DNA from: Sphingobium lactosutens
GTDB lineage: Bacteria; Pseudomonadota; Alphaproteobacteria; Sphingomonadales; Sphingomonadaceae
DNA: 64,000 bases
Direction of reading: 5' to 3'
Assembly: GCF_013393185.1 (NCBI RefSeq)
Contig: NZ_QJQX01000039.1
Location: 1 to 64,000 of the forward strand
In this document: in pieces, positions 32,449 through 42,899 of the stretch
Position numbering within the stretch: position 1 is the stretch's first letter
Layout: the number at the start of each line of letters is the position of its first letter
Program-made: the position numbers and the translations under genes
The notes under the pieces: model-generated
The model's database searches: none
The model's input: only the letters and a program-made list of their open reading frames with translations
Told to the model about the DNA's origin: nothing

Positions 32449-35400
32449 TCATGCTATCAGCAGTTCGGCGCTGGGCTGGCTGGTGCGCCCGCCCGGATCG
32501 GTGATCATTGCCCGGAACCGGGTGCCGGCCTGCGGCGGCGCGCTCAACATGAAACGGAAGCGGCCGGTGCGATCCGGATCACGGCCGCCAGCGCTCGCTT
32601 CCGCATCGGCGGAAAGCGCCTTGAAGAAGGTCATCGTCTCGCCGGGACGCTCCATATAGAGGTCGATCGCATAGGCGCCCATGCTCCCGCCGATCAACGG
32701 CTCGGGATGCGTGAAGCTGACCTCCATCGTACCGTCCCAGGCTCCATCGGCAGGAGGCAGCGGCGGGCGGGGCGGCATGATCGCCGTCGTCACCGGCGCG
32801 CTGGGCGCGGACCATTCGCCGGATACACTGCTGCCAGCCTCAGGCGCGCCGCGCACCTCGACCGCCCAGCTATAGGCTGTCCATGGTCGCAGCGGATCCG
32901 GAGATTTCAACTCGCTGCCACCGAGATCGCGGAAGCTCACCACCTCCTGCATCACCTCCGCCCCCGCACCCGGCGGAAGCGGCGGCACTATGCCCGTCAG
33001 CGCGACAGGCATGCGCAGCGGATCGCGGCTCTCCACGATCGAGCGGCGCAGGCGGAACTCGGTGGCAACCACCGGCCCTTGCGGCACGCGGATATGCACT
33101 GCCGCCTGCGGCACGCCGGCCTCTACCAGCGGTTTGACGACGAGCAGCGGGGTCGATGGAGGGCCGCTGTTGGGGATGCCAAAGGGCACCATTGCGCTTT
33201 CGTCGAAAGGTGTTTCGACATTTGCCAGGCTCATCGGCACGATGCGGTAGAAGACGAGCACACGCAGGCTGCCCGACACGCGATGTTCGAAGCGCGTGGC
33301 GGTGAAGCCGTCGGGGCTGATCGCTTCGAAACGCGTCTTGTCGAACCGGTTCTTGTTGGCGATGAAAATTGCGGCGCGCGCGGCAGCATTCGGTGCGGCC
33401 GCGATCGCCGCCCGGATCGAGACAGTTGCAGCCCCTTCCCGCTCCAGCGCGGTCATCAGCGTAGTCTCGTCGCTGTGATAGACGCGATAGGCGGCCTGAC
33501 CGGGGCTGGCCTGCCAATCGATCTGGATACGCGACTTGCCGGTGACGTCCGGCCGCGACCCATAGGCCAGCGTTTCGGGCAGGACGACGGCGACCGGCGG
33601 ACGCGGATCGCGGACATCGCGCTCGATCGGCGGCGAGGGGTCGGAGAAGCGACCGGCGCTGTCCTGCCACCGACAGACCAACTTGACCGTGCCGATGCCC
33701 GCGCGCTCCAGCGCCGGGCCTGCCCGCACGAAATCCAGGTTTATGCCGTTGGGCGGAACCGGAATCAATTCCGGCACGCCGTCATTGAGTACGACCTCCA
33801 GATTGGCGATCGCCAGGCTTCCCGCCGGCAGTTGCGAAGGCTGCGGCACACCGACGCGGATGCGCACGAGACCGTATAACGGATTGCTGTGCATCGGATT
33901 GGGTATCGGTGGCTGCGAATAGAATAGCTCGGGCACCGGGCGCGGCGGATAGGGGCGCTCGGCGGCGGGCGCAAGGCCTTCCACCCAATCGCTCCAGCGG
34001 CCGAACCAGTCGGTCTGCGCGACGCGGTAACGCGTGGCATCGGGCGGCGCGAGCTGGTCATATAACTCACCCAGCCCCGGCGCCTGCGCATCAGGGAGCA
34101 CGGCGGCCGTAACGGGCAGCGCGCCGCCATCCGGCGCCTTTTCATGCAGCGCGACCGGTCCGTTGGCGTCGACCCGCGCAAAGGCCAGTTGCCCGGCTGG
34201 CGAGAGCCCGCTGAGCGGCAGCGTCACCTGCCGCGCGGCGGCCGGCGGGATCAGGCTGCTGTTCCACGGCCCGCTGGTGATTGCGCCCAGCCCCGGCCGC
34301 TGCGGACGATCGGGCGGAATGCCGACGATCAGCGGAATGATCGTGCCGAGGTTCATCAGCCACCCGGTATTTCTTGGCGGATCGCGATCGAAGCGACGCC
34401 TGAAAGCCTCCGCCGCATCCGGTTCATTGCGCAACGCCGCGCGCAGTAAACGGATAAGCAGCGACCGTTTGGGCAGTTCGGCCCCGTCCCACCAGCCATC
34501 GACCCAGTAGAGCAGGATTGTGCCCGTCGGCAGAGAGCGCGTCTCCTCATCGGTATCGGCCAGACCGAGCCAGCGCGACATGCCGGGATCGACCGCCGCC
34601 ATCTGCATCGTCGCGAGAAGATTGAGATTGATCGTGCCGACCACTTGCCCTGTCAGGTCATCGCGGCTCTGCACCGGCTCGGTCAGGTAGACCGCAGGCT
34701 GCGACGTATCCGTCAGCAGCCGATCGAGCATTGTCTCCAGATCAGGCGAATAGCGAGCGTCGATCCGGTTCACCTCATGTCCCATAGGATCGGCGAAAGC
34801 TGGCGCGGAGGCAGCATCGGCATTCGGAGCATCATATAGCTGCTCACGCTGGATGGCGCCGCGAGCCACCCGATCCTTCGCGTCGGACATCGCGCTGGGC
34901 CGCGAGACGTAGCGTGGCGCATCGTAATGCGGCAACGTCCATTCGCGCCAGACATTCGACGGCTTGAACCGCTTTGCATCCAGCCAGCTGGCGCCGTTTA
35001 TCATACCCTTGCCAGTCACGCGGATGCGGCGGATATGGCTGCCGGCCAATTGCCATGGCGCCTTGCTGCGCCGCTGGATGACGCTGTCGCCGCGCTCGGT
35101 CGGTTCGATCTCGGTGATCTCGATGCCGGCAAGACGCGGACGCAACGCGCGCAGGCGACCCAGCGGCAGGCGATCCAACGGGAGGCGATTGGCAATGACG
35201 AGGCGGGGGTCGCGAATGACCGGGTCAAGAACGTCGCGGATTGGTCCGATCGGACCGATCACGCGCGCAGGCGTGGCGTTCAACTCGATCCACACGCAGC
35301 GGCCATCATTCGGCAGCCAACCATAGACAGGCTCACCCGGCGTGATCGCGAAGGGCGGCGTCAGCACCTGATTGTCCGCATTCCTCCATTCGATGTCGTG

Positions 35401-35583
35401 CCGCGCCTGGCGCTTGACGATGGCCGCATTGATCAGCGTGCGGGAAATGAGGATCGGCGCGACCGGCAAGCCGAGACGCGGATAGGGGAACAGGCGGATA
35501 TGCCCCGCCACGGCGAGGTGCGGATCGGCAGGGTCGTCGATCCCGGCACCGGTCAGTAGAGCAGTGGGTGCGAGATAGGTCAT
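32449..35583 (-). CDS. Giant-operon protein B with fibronectin-III-like modules (unrecognised family)
   Basis: A 1044-residue protein whose ATG at 35583 overlaps the stop of the 2428-residue gene by four bases; an open frame further upstream lies inside that gene and is ignored. No signal peptide. The N-terminal 450 residues (start MTYLAPTALLTGAGIDDPA) resemble nothing I know. From about residue 480 on, several units look fibronectin-III-like: KSRIQIDWQASPGQAAYRVY, RPWTAYSWAVEVRGAPEAG, DGTMEVSFTHPEPLIGG with a YAIDLYMERPGE strand, and a final FRAMITDPGGRTSQPSAELL. A WFGRWSDWVEG segment recalls the W-S-x-W pattern of such modules. It is probably an extended beta-rich binding or structural protein working with A and C. 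Confidence 0.8.
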   Translation of the reverse strand: MTYLAPTALLTGAGIDDPADPHLAVAGHIRLFPYPRLGLPVAPILISRTLINAAIVKRQARHDIEWRNADNQVLTPPFAITPGEPVYGWLPNDGRCVWIELNATPARVIGPIGPIRDVLDPVIRDPRLVIANRLPLDRLPLGRLRALRPRLAGIEITEIEPTERGDSVIQRRSKAPWQLAGSHIRRIRVTGKGMINGASWLDAKRFKPSNVWREWTLPHYDAPRYVSRPSAMSDAKDRVARGAIQREQLYDAPNADAASAPAFADPMGHEVNRIDARYSPDLETMLDRLLTDTSQPAVYLTEPVQSRDDLTGQVVGTINLNLLATMQMAAVDPGMSRWLGLADTDEETRSLPTGTILLYWVDGWWDGAELPKRSLLIRLLRAALRNEPDAAEAFRRRFDRDPPRNTGWLMNLGTIIPLIVGIPPDRPQRPGLGAITSGPWNSSLIPPAAARQVTLPLSGLSPAGQLAFARVDANGPVALHEKAPDGGALPVTAAVLPDAQAPGLGELYDQLAPPDATRYRVAQTDWFGRWSDWVEGLAPAAERPYPPRPVPELFYSQPPIPNPMHSNPLYGLVRIRVGVPQPSQLPAGSLAIANLEVVLNDGVPELIPVPPNGINLDFVRAGPALERAGIGTVKLVCRWQDSAGRFSDPSPPIERDVRDPRPPVAVVLPETLAYGSRPDVTGKSRIQIDWQASPGQAAYRVYHSDETTLMTALEREGAATVSIRAAIAAAPNAAARAAIFIANKNRFDKTRFEAISPDGFTATRFEHRVSGSLRVLVFYRIVPMSLANVETPFDESAMVPFGIPNSGPPSTPLLVVKPLVEAGVPQAAVHIRVPQGPVVATEFRLRRSIVESRDPLRMPVALTGIVPPLPPGAGAEVMQEVVSFRDLGGSELKSPDPLRPWTAYSWAVEVRGAPEAGSSVSGEWSAPSAPVTTAIMPPRPPLPPADGAWDGTMEVSFTHPEPLIGGSMGAYAIDLYMERPGETMTFFKALSADAEASAGGRDPDRTGRFRFMLSAPPQAGTRFRAMITDPGGRTSQPSAELLIA

Positions 35584-38500
35584 GCCAAGCCCTCCAGCAG
35601 CGCCAGCCTTGGCACCTTCAGCACCGACCGACGGCCGTGCAGCGCCACGCCGTTGGCGCTCACTTGAACGTCGATCACATTCTCCTCCGTCAGCGGCACG
35701 GGGGACGCGACCATCCAGATGGCACGCGTCGTCGCCGTGTTGGCCACGATCCGCTGCAGACCCGTCCCGTTGATGCTGATCCCGCTCACCGACATGCGTG
35801 TACCGCGCTCCATGGGCTCGTCCGTCTCCAGCATTATGCCATGCAGCTGGAAGGGCGCCGTCTTGCTCCACAGCGCCACGACCCGTGGCGCGACCGGCAG
35901 CGGCCAGGGATCGAGGCCGAGCGCGCGCATTACAGTCTCGAAATCGGCATCGTTGGGAATGGCGATTGCCGCAGGCACACTTGCCTCGATCATCGCATCG
36001 AACGGCAGACGGAAATCGACGCTGCCGTCGGTCGGCAGGGCCATAGCCGCCAGCATGTCCGCCGGGCCGATGTAGCGAGACGTATGGAAATGGCTGCGCG
36101 TGATCAGTACGGTATCCACCTCCGGCGTTGCCGATGGCGGCGCCACCAGGAGCAGGTCGTAATCGGCATCAGGCTCCAGATCGGCGGTGATCGCCACCGC
36201 CTGCCCGCCGACTACCGGTGGCTTGACGCAGGGCGCCGCCTCCGCCGCCTCGACGAGCAGCGCGTCGGATGCCTCCAGGAACATGGTGGGCAGCAGGCCG
36301 ATGGCCGTCACGATCGCCATGTCGCTCGGCCGCACTGAGGAACCCAGTCCATCAGGGGATGCGAGCGCGCCGGGCGGCGGATCGGTACGGCGCAGTTTGA
36401 AGCGCAGCGAGCGGCCATATTTGGCGAGCAGCGGCTCGATATGATCGGCGCGAAAATAGACGTTGATCGGATCGTCAAGGAAATGCGGCGCGCCCTTCCC
36501 GTCGGGATCGAAGCCGATCAAATAGCGCATCAGGCCGCGCGGATCGAAAGTTCGCTCGTCCTTGAAATCGGCCGGCGGCGGGTTGGCGGGCAGCGCCGCC
36601 TCGGCAGCAGTGCGGAAGGCGAAGACCTGATCGGTAAAGTCCTTCCAGTCGAGCGTATCCGCCAGCGGCGGCGGCGTTGCGGTGACGGGATCGTCGCGAT
36701 CGCGCCGCCAGCCGACCCACTGCATGCCGACGACGATTTCATATTCACTGTCGGCATCGAGCAGGTTGGGCCGCTCGCTGCTCGTCGTCGGGTCCGAATG
36801 ATCATCGAAGCTGCCGGCCGTGCCGGACTGCGCATCGCCATTGGTGGTCTGCACATAGCGCGTGACCCAGTCCGTGCCGCACAGAGAGATGACAGAAATG
36901 CGCCCGCCCGTCCACGGCGCGACGCGCAGTTCGGTAATAGTCTGCCCGGCCGGCGCAGCATATTGGACAAGCGCGCACCGCCGTGTCGTCGCCGCGCGGG
37001 CAAGCAGTGCGAGGTTGCTGGCCGTGGCCCCCAAGAGCTTCGGTTCCAGCACAATGCTGCTGCCATCGGCGCAAAGCGCCTCCACCACCGGCGGTTTGCC
37101 GGGTTCGGAGCCGGCCAGCATTTCCGAGAGTATCGGCGTCACCAGATCGTCTTCGCCCTTGCCGCGGCACAGCTTGAGCAGTGACCCGCCGGACTTCGGG
37201 CTGATCCCGTCGGCACCACGCGCGCTGCCACCGAATATCCGCACGCTGACGATGCCGGCGCCCTCCAGCACGATCCGCTGCGCCTGCGCCGGCAATGGCT
37301 GCGCCGCCACGCGCGCTACGATGTTGCCGGCGGCATCCATCGCGACCGCCTGCACGGGTTCGCCCTCCAGATGACAGACGGTGAGTGCAACCTGGTCGGT
37401 TGGCGCATCGAAGGTGGCGACGACGCCCTTCGAACCGACCCAAAGCTCCGCTTTTCGATCAGTCGCGGGCGCGAAATGATCGACTATCGGCGAGGCCGAT
37501 TGCCACGCATTCGACCGCCAGCGATAGGAGACGCCGGGACGCTGGAGTACGCCATCGGAAACGCGCGCACCGATTTCGAGATCGGCATAGTCGTCGCAGC
37601 CCGCCTCCAGCACGCCACGCGAGCGTTCGATACAGACCTCCAGCGTCAGCAGCGCATCGTCCAGCGCCAGCGTCGGCATTATGCGCGCGCCGAGCGTGGC
37701 GATTAACTGCGGACCCTTCACGAAACGGGCCAGCTGATATCCGGCGGCGACCGCCGATGGGCCGGAGGGCACGTCGAGCGGTGGCGCGAAGGGCCTTGAG
37801 GCTCCCGCGATCAATTGCCACCCTGCCAGCGCCACTGCCGCCTGCGCATCGGCGAGCGAGTCGGAACCCGGCATATATTCGGCGATGTTGGCGGCGAAGC
37901 GCGTACCGGCGATGCCCGACAGCTTCACCGCCGCAAAACTCTGTCGCGTGAGCAGATCGCCGCGCACGCAACCGCGGAACCTGTCCGTCACCGGCTCGCA
38001 CAATTGTCCAACGGTATTGCCCGGATCGGCGGGCGTCCCGGCGCCGCCATCGGCGATGTTGCGGCCCCATGGCGCGGGATGCCAGCTCAGCAGCCCGAGC
38101 AGTCGCCCCTCATGCTCCGACGGTTCGGGATCAGCGGGATTGAGTACGCCGCTGCGATGCGTCGGCCACCACCACACGCTTTCGAGCGGGCCGGCCATCG
38201 GCGCCTGTCCACGCTTGCGGATTTCCAGCTTCGTCAGGCGATAGGCATATTTCAGCTCGGTGCTGCCGCTCCACGGCACGCCCGGCAACTCGGACGGATT
38301 AGGGGCGAAGGATGAGCCTATCAGGCAGTTCTGGATATAGGTGGCGAAATTCAGCAGGGGTACGGTGTCGGGCCATGCGATCGGTGGCAACGTCGGATCC
38401 TGCGGCTCTCCGTTGCGATAGGCGCGGCCCACGATCGCGCCGGTGCGCCCGGTAAGGTCGATGCGGCTCAGCGGCGCATCCGGTATCGGGATACCAGGAT

Positions 38501-41500
38501 CCGACCCACTGCCGAACGAACAGTCGACGCAGCCTTCCACCGAAAAGAAGAAGAAATCCACCTTGCCGCAGAATTCGCCCGAGAAAGACTGATGCTGCTC
38601 GGTGATCAGCGCTTTCACATTGCCGCGCACAGAAACCGAGACGATAACGAGCCGCAACTCGCCCTCGATATACAGCCCGGCGACGATGGTCAGCGGCTTT
38701 GTGCCCATGCCGGCCAGAATCTTGGCCGACGCGCGGAGATAGACTGGCCCCCCGCCCCATTTCATCGCCCAGCCAGCGCCGAAACCGATCGAGAAGCCGT
38801 TGAGGTCAAGATCATCTTCGCCGCCGAGGTCGAGCAGATTGCGTTCCTCGACCATCATGTAGGACCAGACGCGGATGTCGAGCGTATCGGGCAGCAGCGT
38901 GAGCGTGACGGGATCACCGGTGCGGCCATTCACGCCATCGGCGCCGACCCGCACGAAGGCCGGATCATTATTGCCCGGCAGCGGGAAATAAGCGCCGAAG
39001 GGCATGTCGAGCTTCAGCACCTTCGGGATGACATAGGTGCCCTTCACCCCAACGACGACCGCACGCTTGGAAATCGCGATCACGCCTAGGATGGTGAGGC
39101 CAGCCTGCGGCTCATTATTGTCGGCGGCGGGCAGCTTGGGCTTCTTAAACAGGCTGGCGTCAATGCTGATCACGACATCAGGATCGGGGAAGCCGACCGA
39201 GAGCATGCCCAAGGCGTTGAAGGTGAAGCCGGTGTCCGGCATGGTACCGACGCTGATGCCGAGGCCCATCGCCCACTGGCCGGGCGCCGGGCTATATTTG
39301 TCCTGCCCCGGCCGGCGATACCATTCCAGTTCGCGCAGCACGGGGTCGCTGCTGAGGCCCACAAGGTTGCGCTGCCCGTTGGAGACGACGCGGCCGACGA
39401 AACCGTAAATGGCGAGGCCTGATTGCGCGAGCGGTATGCCCACCGGCAGCAGAACCCCCACTTCGAGCGCTACGAAATCGCCCTGCAGCGCGAGGCTTGC
39501 CATGGCGGAAGTGTTGATCGGAAGGATGTCCGCCGCAAGGCCCGCGCGAATCAGGCCGCCATCGCCGATGGTGACGCCGCCGCTCCCCTGCACCACGCCG
39601 GGCAGATCGATCGAGGCGGAGAAGCCGCGAAACTCAATGCCGAGTCCACCGTCCGAGAAGCTGGCGCGTAGCGTACAGCCCGTGATCTTCACCACGCCCA
39701 GATCGAGCGCGAAGGCGAGATCCAGTTCCACCCATGTGCTGCCCGATCCCGCACGCGTGGCGGTGACGCGGATCAGGTCGCCCAGCGGCCCCTGGATCGT
39801 CCACTGGCCGGGATCGGCGATGTCGAAGCTGGTATTTTCGTAGATGACACCGAACGCATCGAAGCCGCTTTTGGCGCTGTCGATCTCTATGCCGACATCG
39901 CGGTAGCGCACCTGGATCGGCTTGTTCGCAGTGATGCGAATGCCGAATTCGTCGAAATCGAAGCCGATCGACGCAGTGTAATCGCAGAGCAAGCGGAAGC
40001 GTGCGCCTTCGACGCTGGTAATCGCGCGCTGTCGCCACTCGATCTTCACGCCGTGCAGGACGACCTTGCCATCCTTGCCGTAGGCAACCGCGAAGCCGAT
40101 GCCGGCCACCAATGCCGCGACACGGGCGGCTCCGCCCACCACGTCACTGCTCTGAATGCCGGCGAGCAACGCCGGGCCGATCGCCAGCGCGGTCGCCACC
40201 GCGTTCATCGCGGCTGAATCGCCGGTCAGCATGGCGAGCCCGTCGGGATCCCCGGTCGAGTTGAGCGCGAGGCTGAACTGTGTCGCCGTCGTGCGTGGAT
40301 CATAGGTCCAGCCGCCGACGAAGGTGAAAATTTCAGGGCCGCCGGCGCTGGGCTGGGTCTTGGCGGGGGTGACGTCGCCCGTCCCGCCCGGCACGGGCAG
40401 CGCGCGCGACTGCCATGCGACGGTGATTTCCGCCTGCGTCGGAATGGCGTCCGAAAGTTCGGTGACGGTCGGGCTATCCCACCGGATCACGAGGCGAACG
40501 CGATAGGGCCTTGCGACGGTCTTGGGCTTTGGCGGGCTCAGCGCGGGCGGCAGGCTGCCGGGCACGAGCGCGCGGCGCAGCGTGACGGCCGCCTGCGAGG
40601 ACTGCGTCGGCGGCGCGTTGGGGTCGGGCGCCACGGTGCCGCCGACAGCATGGAAATCGACACGGCGATAATGTGGGCGATCATGCGCTTCGCTATCCTT
40701 GTCGTCCTTGAAGCCGCCGTCATTCTTGATCTTGAACAGCCAGCCGTCATAGCCCGGTGCCGTCGCGGTCGATGTGCCGGGTGTCATGACGTTGTTGGCC
40801 TTCATGGTGTCTAGAACGCCATCTGCTTCTGTCGCAGCGTTCTCGATCGCCTGACCGCCCGGATCAGCGCCGCTCTCACTCCATTGCGATCGTTCGCCGC
40901 GCTGGAAGGCCGAGCTTGCACCGAGGAGCGTCTTTCCGACCTTCGCACGTTGTGAGGCGAGGTCCTGATTGCGCTGGGCCGTCCCGATGTCGCAGGCGCG
41001 CCCGACGACGAGGAAGTCGGAACCGCTGAACTGGTCACGCCATTCGTGCAGGGCTTCCGGTGTAAAATCTTCGGTTGCGCCCCCATTGTCAGCATCCTTG
41101 ATGAACTTCAGCGGCTCGGTGCCGTCGATGTCCATCAATATCTGCGCATGCCGCGATACCTGCCGCTCTACCGCCGGGGGCGGCGGGACGGGATCGGCGC
41201 CGCTGTTACGCTCCACCGTGATGCTCGCCAGCGTTTCCGCCGGCACGGACAAGGTCGTGCCCGTTACCGTTGCGTCGCTCTCGGCCGGCAGGAAATTGCC
41301 ACGCTGCAGAAAGGCAGGAAGGCTGTAACTGCCCTCGATCGCGCGCACGTCGATCGGATTGTTATGCCCGTCGAATACACCGGCGCGGCAACCGACGATC
41401 AACTCACCGATAGGCAGCACTTCAATCTCGATCCGCTGCGGCGCCGCGCCCGGCTTGCCCACCGTGATGTAATAATGCCCCTCAAGCGCCGGGAATTTCG

Positions 41501-42866
41501 GAGCGAAGGTTGCGCCCTTGCCCGTCTGCGCGCCGACGCTCGATCCGAACTCCCATACATAATCATCTACGCCCGTGGCCGGATCGAGCGATAAGGTGAC
41601 GTCTTCCAGGGCTTCCTGAAAGCCCGACAGGCTGAGCACACCCTGCCATGTCGTGCCGACCAGCGTGGCGTTGACCGAAGGCAGGGCGACCGGCGCGGCC
41701 GCGACGAACTGCACCGTGATCGGCGGTGATTCAGCGACGTCTGGCTCTGTGCCCTCAAGTCCGTACACCATCAGCCAGTCACCGGGCAGCGCGCGGAACT
41801 CGCCGCTGGACAGACCATTGCTTATGGTCCCGTCGGGCAGTTTCCAGCGATGGTTGCTGCCCGTGGGACCGGCGGCGGAGACAAAGGCGGCATCGCCGCT
41901 TCCGCTGGCCAGATTGATCCGATAGGTCTGGCTCGTGACCGAATTGGCACTGCCCAGCGCGATATCGACCGGCGGATCGCCGACGCGATGCTGGGTGAAG
42001 ATCAGCGTGTCGGGATTGACTGGCGTCGTGCCGAATTCGATGCGGATTTCGCCCTGCAGGCCAAGCGGCGAGCCGAGCAAGACATCGCGCACTCCGGCAC
42101 TGAGATCGCCGACCACGGGCGAGTTGCGCGGAAAATAGACCGTCGCTTCCTTGATCGAGATGCCGCGCCAATCCGGGCCCTGCCCGCGCGCCTCGATATC
42201 TGCCGGCGTGAAGACCTCGCTGTCGTCATACACCAGCGTGTCGACCGTCATGCCATAGTCGGAAGAGCCGATGAAGAAATGCGGCGGCTGGAACCCCAGC
42301 GACAGCAATGCTCCGGTGGGCGCGCCGGGATCGAGCGGATCGGGTGGCGCGACGAAGCGGATACTAGGCGCACCGCCACTGGGTGAGGAAGCGATGCGCA
42401 GCGTGCCCGATCCGACGATCTTCACCTTGGTGCCGAACAGCTTGTCGCCACTTACCGGCCGAACGAGATGGGCGGCCGTCGTGCCCGCGCTCGGCACCAG
42501 CTTGGCCGGCACGAGGCCGGGGATGACGATCGCCATGCGCTGAAGCAGCAGATCGATCTGGAAACCGTCCGGTGCCGGCTCGATATCCTCGCCCGCCACG
42601 ACCGGCAGGCGTTTGCGCACCAACTGGAACGGCACGCCGACATTGAGCAGCGGCAGTTCGATCGGCCAGTTCATCGAGGAGGCGAACAGGGTCTCGCCCA
42701 GCGACCGGATCGTGCCGGTGTAGATGAACGCATCGTCGCTGGTGATAATCGAAAAATCGACGACGGCGAGCTTTTCCAGCTCCCGCCGAATATCCGGCGG
42801 AACGAGCGATGTCGAACTAGGCGGTAGCCCGATAAGTTCGAACAGCGAGACGCCGAGAGCCGCCAT
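35580..42866 (-). CDS. Giant-operon protein A, about 2428 residues (unrecognised family)
   Basis: A single uninterrupted frame of 7.3 kb, first of a three-gene operon. Start: the ATG at 42866 is 8 bases after GGAAGGG; the GTG at 42872 is too close. No signal peptide or obvious membrane helix. Visible parts: a PKD-like strand pattern near residues 430-500 (DDYVWEFGSSVG, GHYYITVGKPG); an OmpA-like segment near 570-650 (FLVVGRACDIGTAQRN followed by QDLASQRAKVGKTLL, cf. the GHTD...N..LS..RA motif); a long alternating beta region near 950-1450 of repeated short strands (FGIRITANKPIQVRYRDVGI, FSASIDLPGVVQGSGGVTI, FSIGFGAGWAMKWGGGPVYL) recalling DUF6603-type proteins; a Cys cluster at 1431-1453 (FCGKVDFFFFSVEGCVDC); and a 950-residue beta-rich C-terminus. 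Function unknown. Confidence 0.8.
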   Translation of the reverse strand: MAALGVSLFELIGLPPSSTSLVPPDIRRELEKLAVVDFSIITSDDAFIYTGTIRSLGETLFASSMNWPIELPLLNVGVPFQLVRKRLPVVAGEDIEPAPDGFQIDLLLQRMAIVIPGLVPAKLVPSAGTTAAHLVRPVSGDKLFGTKVKIVGSGTLRIASSPSGGAPSIRFVAPPDPLDPGAPTGALLSLGFQPPHFFIGSSDYGMTVDTLVYDDSEVFTPADIEARGQGPDWRGISIKEATVYFPRNSPVVGDLSAGVRDVLLGSPLGLQGEIRIEFGTTPVNPDTLIFTQHRVGDPPVDIALGSANSVTSQTYRINLASGSGDAAFVSAAGPTGSNHRWKLPDGTISNGLSSGEFRALPGDWLMVYGLEGTEPDVAESPPITVQFVAAAPVALPSVNATLVGTTWQGVLSLSGFQEALEDVTLSLDPATGVDDYVWEFGSSVGAQTGKGATFAPKFPALEGHYYITVGKPGAAPQRIEIEVLPIGELIVGCRAGVFDGHNNPIDVRAIEGSYSLPAFLQRGNFLPAESDATVTGTTLSVPAETLASITVERNSGADPVPPPPAVERQVSRHAQILMDIDGTEPLKFIKDADNGGATEDFTPEALHEWRDQFSGSDFLVVGRACDIGTAQRNQDLASQRAKVGKTLLGASSAFQRGERSQWSESGADPGGQAIENAATEADGVLDTMKANNVMTPGTSTATAPGYDGWLFKIKNDGGFKDDKDSEAHDRPHYRRVDFHAVGGTVAPDPNAPPTQSSQAAVTLRRALVPGSLPPALSPPKPKTVARPYRVRLVIRWDSPTVTELSDAIPTQAEITVAWQSRALPVPGGTGDVTPAKTQPSAGGPEIFTFVGGWTYDPRTTATQFSLALNSTGDPDGLAMLTGDSAAMNAVATALAIGPALLAGIQSSDVVGGAARVAALVAGIGFAVAYGKDGKVVLHGVKIEWRQRAITSVEGARFRLLCDYTASIGFDFDEFGIRITANKPIQVRYRDVGIEIDSAKSGFDAFGVIYENTSFDIADPGQWTIQGPLGDLIRVTATRAGSGSTWVELDLAFALDLGVVKITGCTLRASFSDGGLGIEFRGFSASIDLPGVVQGSGGVTIGDGGLIRAGLAADILPINTSAMASLALQGDFVALEVGVLLPVGIPLAQSGLAIYGFVGRVVSNGQRNLVGLSSDPVLRELEWYRRPGQDKYSPAPGQWAMGLGISVGTMPDTGFTFNALGMLSVGFPDPDVVISIDASLFKKPKLPAADNNEPQAGLTILGVIAISKRAVVVGVKGTYVIPKVLKLDMPFGAYFPLPGNNDPAFVRVGADGVNGRTGDPVTLTLLPDTLDIRVWSYMMVEERNLLDLGGEDDLDLNGFSIGFGAGWAMKWGGGPVYLRASAKILAGMGTKPLTIVAGLYIEGELRLVIVSVSVRGNVKALITEQHQSFSGEFCGKVDFFFFSVEGCVDCSFGSGSDPGIPIPDAPLSRIDLTGRTGAIVGRAYRNGEPQDPTLPPIAWPDTVPLLNFATYIQNCLIGSSFAPNPSELPGVPWSGSTELKYAYRLTKLEIRKRGQAPMAGPLESVWWWPTHRSGVLNPADPEPSEHEGRLLGLLSWHPAPWGRNIADGGAGTPADPGNTVGQLCEPVTDRFRGCVRGDLLTRQSFAAVKLSGIAGTRFAANIAEYMPGSDSLADAQAAVALAGWQLIAGASRPFAPPLDVPSGPSAVAAGYQLARFVKGPQLIATLGARIMPTLALDDALLTLEVCIERSRGVLEAGCDDYADLEIGARVSDGVLQRPGVSYRWRSNAWQSASPIVDHFAPATDRKAELWVGSKGVVATFDAPTDQVALTVCHLEGEPVQAVAMDAAGNIVARVAAQPLPAQAQRIVLEGAGIVSVRIFGGSARGADGISPKSGGSLLKLCRGKGEDDLVTPILSEMLAGSEPGKPPVVEALCADGSSIVLEPKLLGATASNLALLARAATTRRCALVQYAAPAGQTITELRVAPWTGGRISVISLCGTDWVTRYVQTTNGDAQSGTAGSFDDHSDPTTSSERPNLLDADSEYEIVVGMQWVGWRRDRDDPVTATPPPLADTLDWKDFTDQVFAFRTAAEAALPANPPPADFKDERTFDPRGLMRYLIGFDPDGKGAPHFLDDPINVYFRADHIEPLLAKYGRSLRFKLRRTDPPPGALASPDGLGSSVRPSDMAIVTAIGLLPTMFLEASDALLVEAAEAAPCVKPPVVGGQAVAITADLEPDADYDLLLVAPPSATPEVDTVLITRSHFHTSRYIGPADMLAAMALPTDGSVDFRLPFDAMIEASVPAAIAIPNDADFETVMRALGLDPWPLPVAPRVVALWSKTAPFQLHGIMLETDEPMERGTRMSVSGISINGTGLQRIVANTATTRAIWMVASPVPLTEENVIDVQVSANGVALHGRRSVLKVPRLALLEGLA

Positions 42867-42899
42867 ATACACCCTTCCGTACGCCGAACCCTGACCGGG

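Noticed and set aside
32269..33879. A 536-codon plus-strand frame opposite giant protein B
   Set aside because: Arg/His-rich shadow of a GC-rich gene; no start signal and no domain. The minus-strand frame has coupled starts and domain-like patterns.
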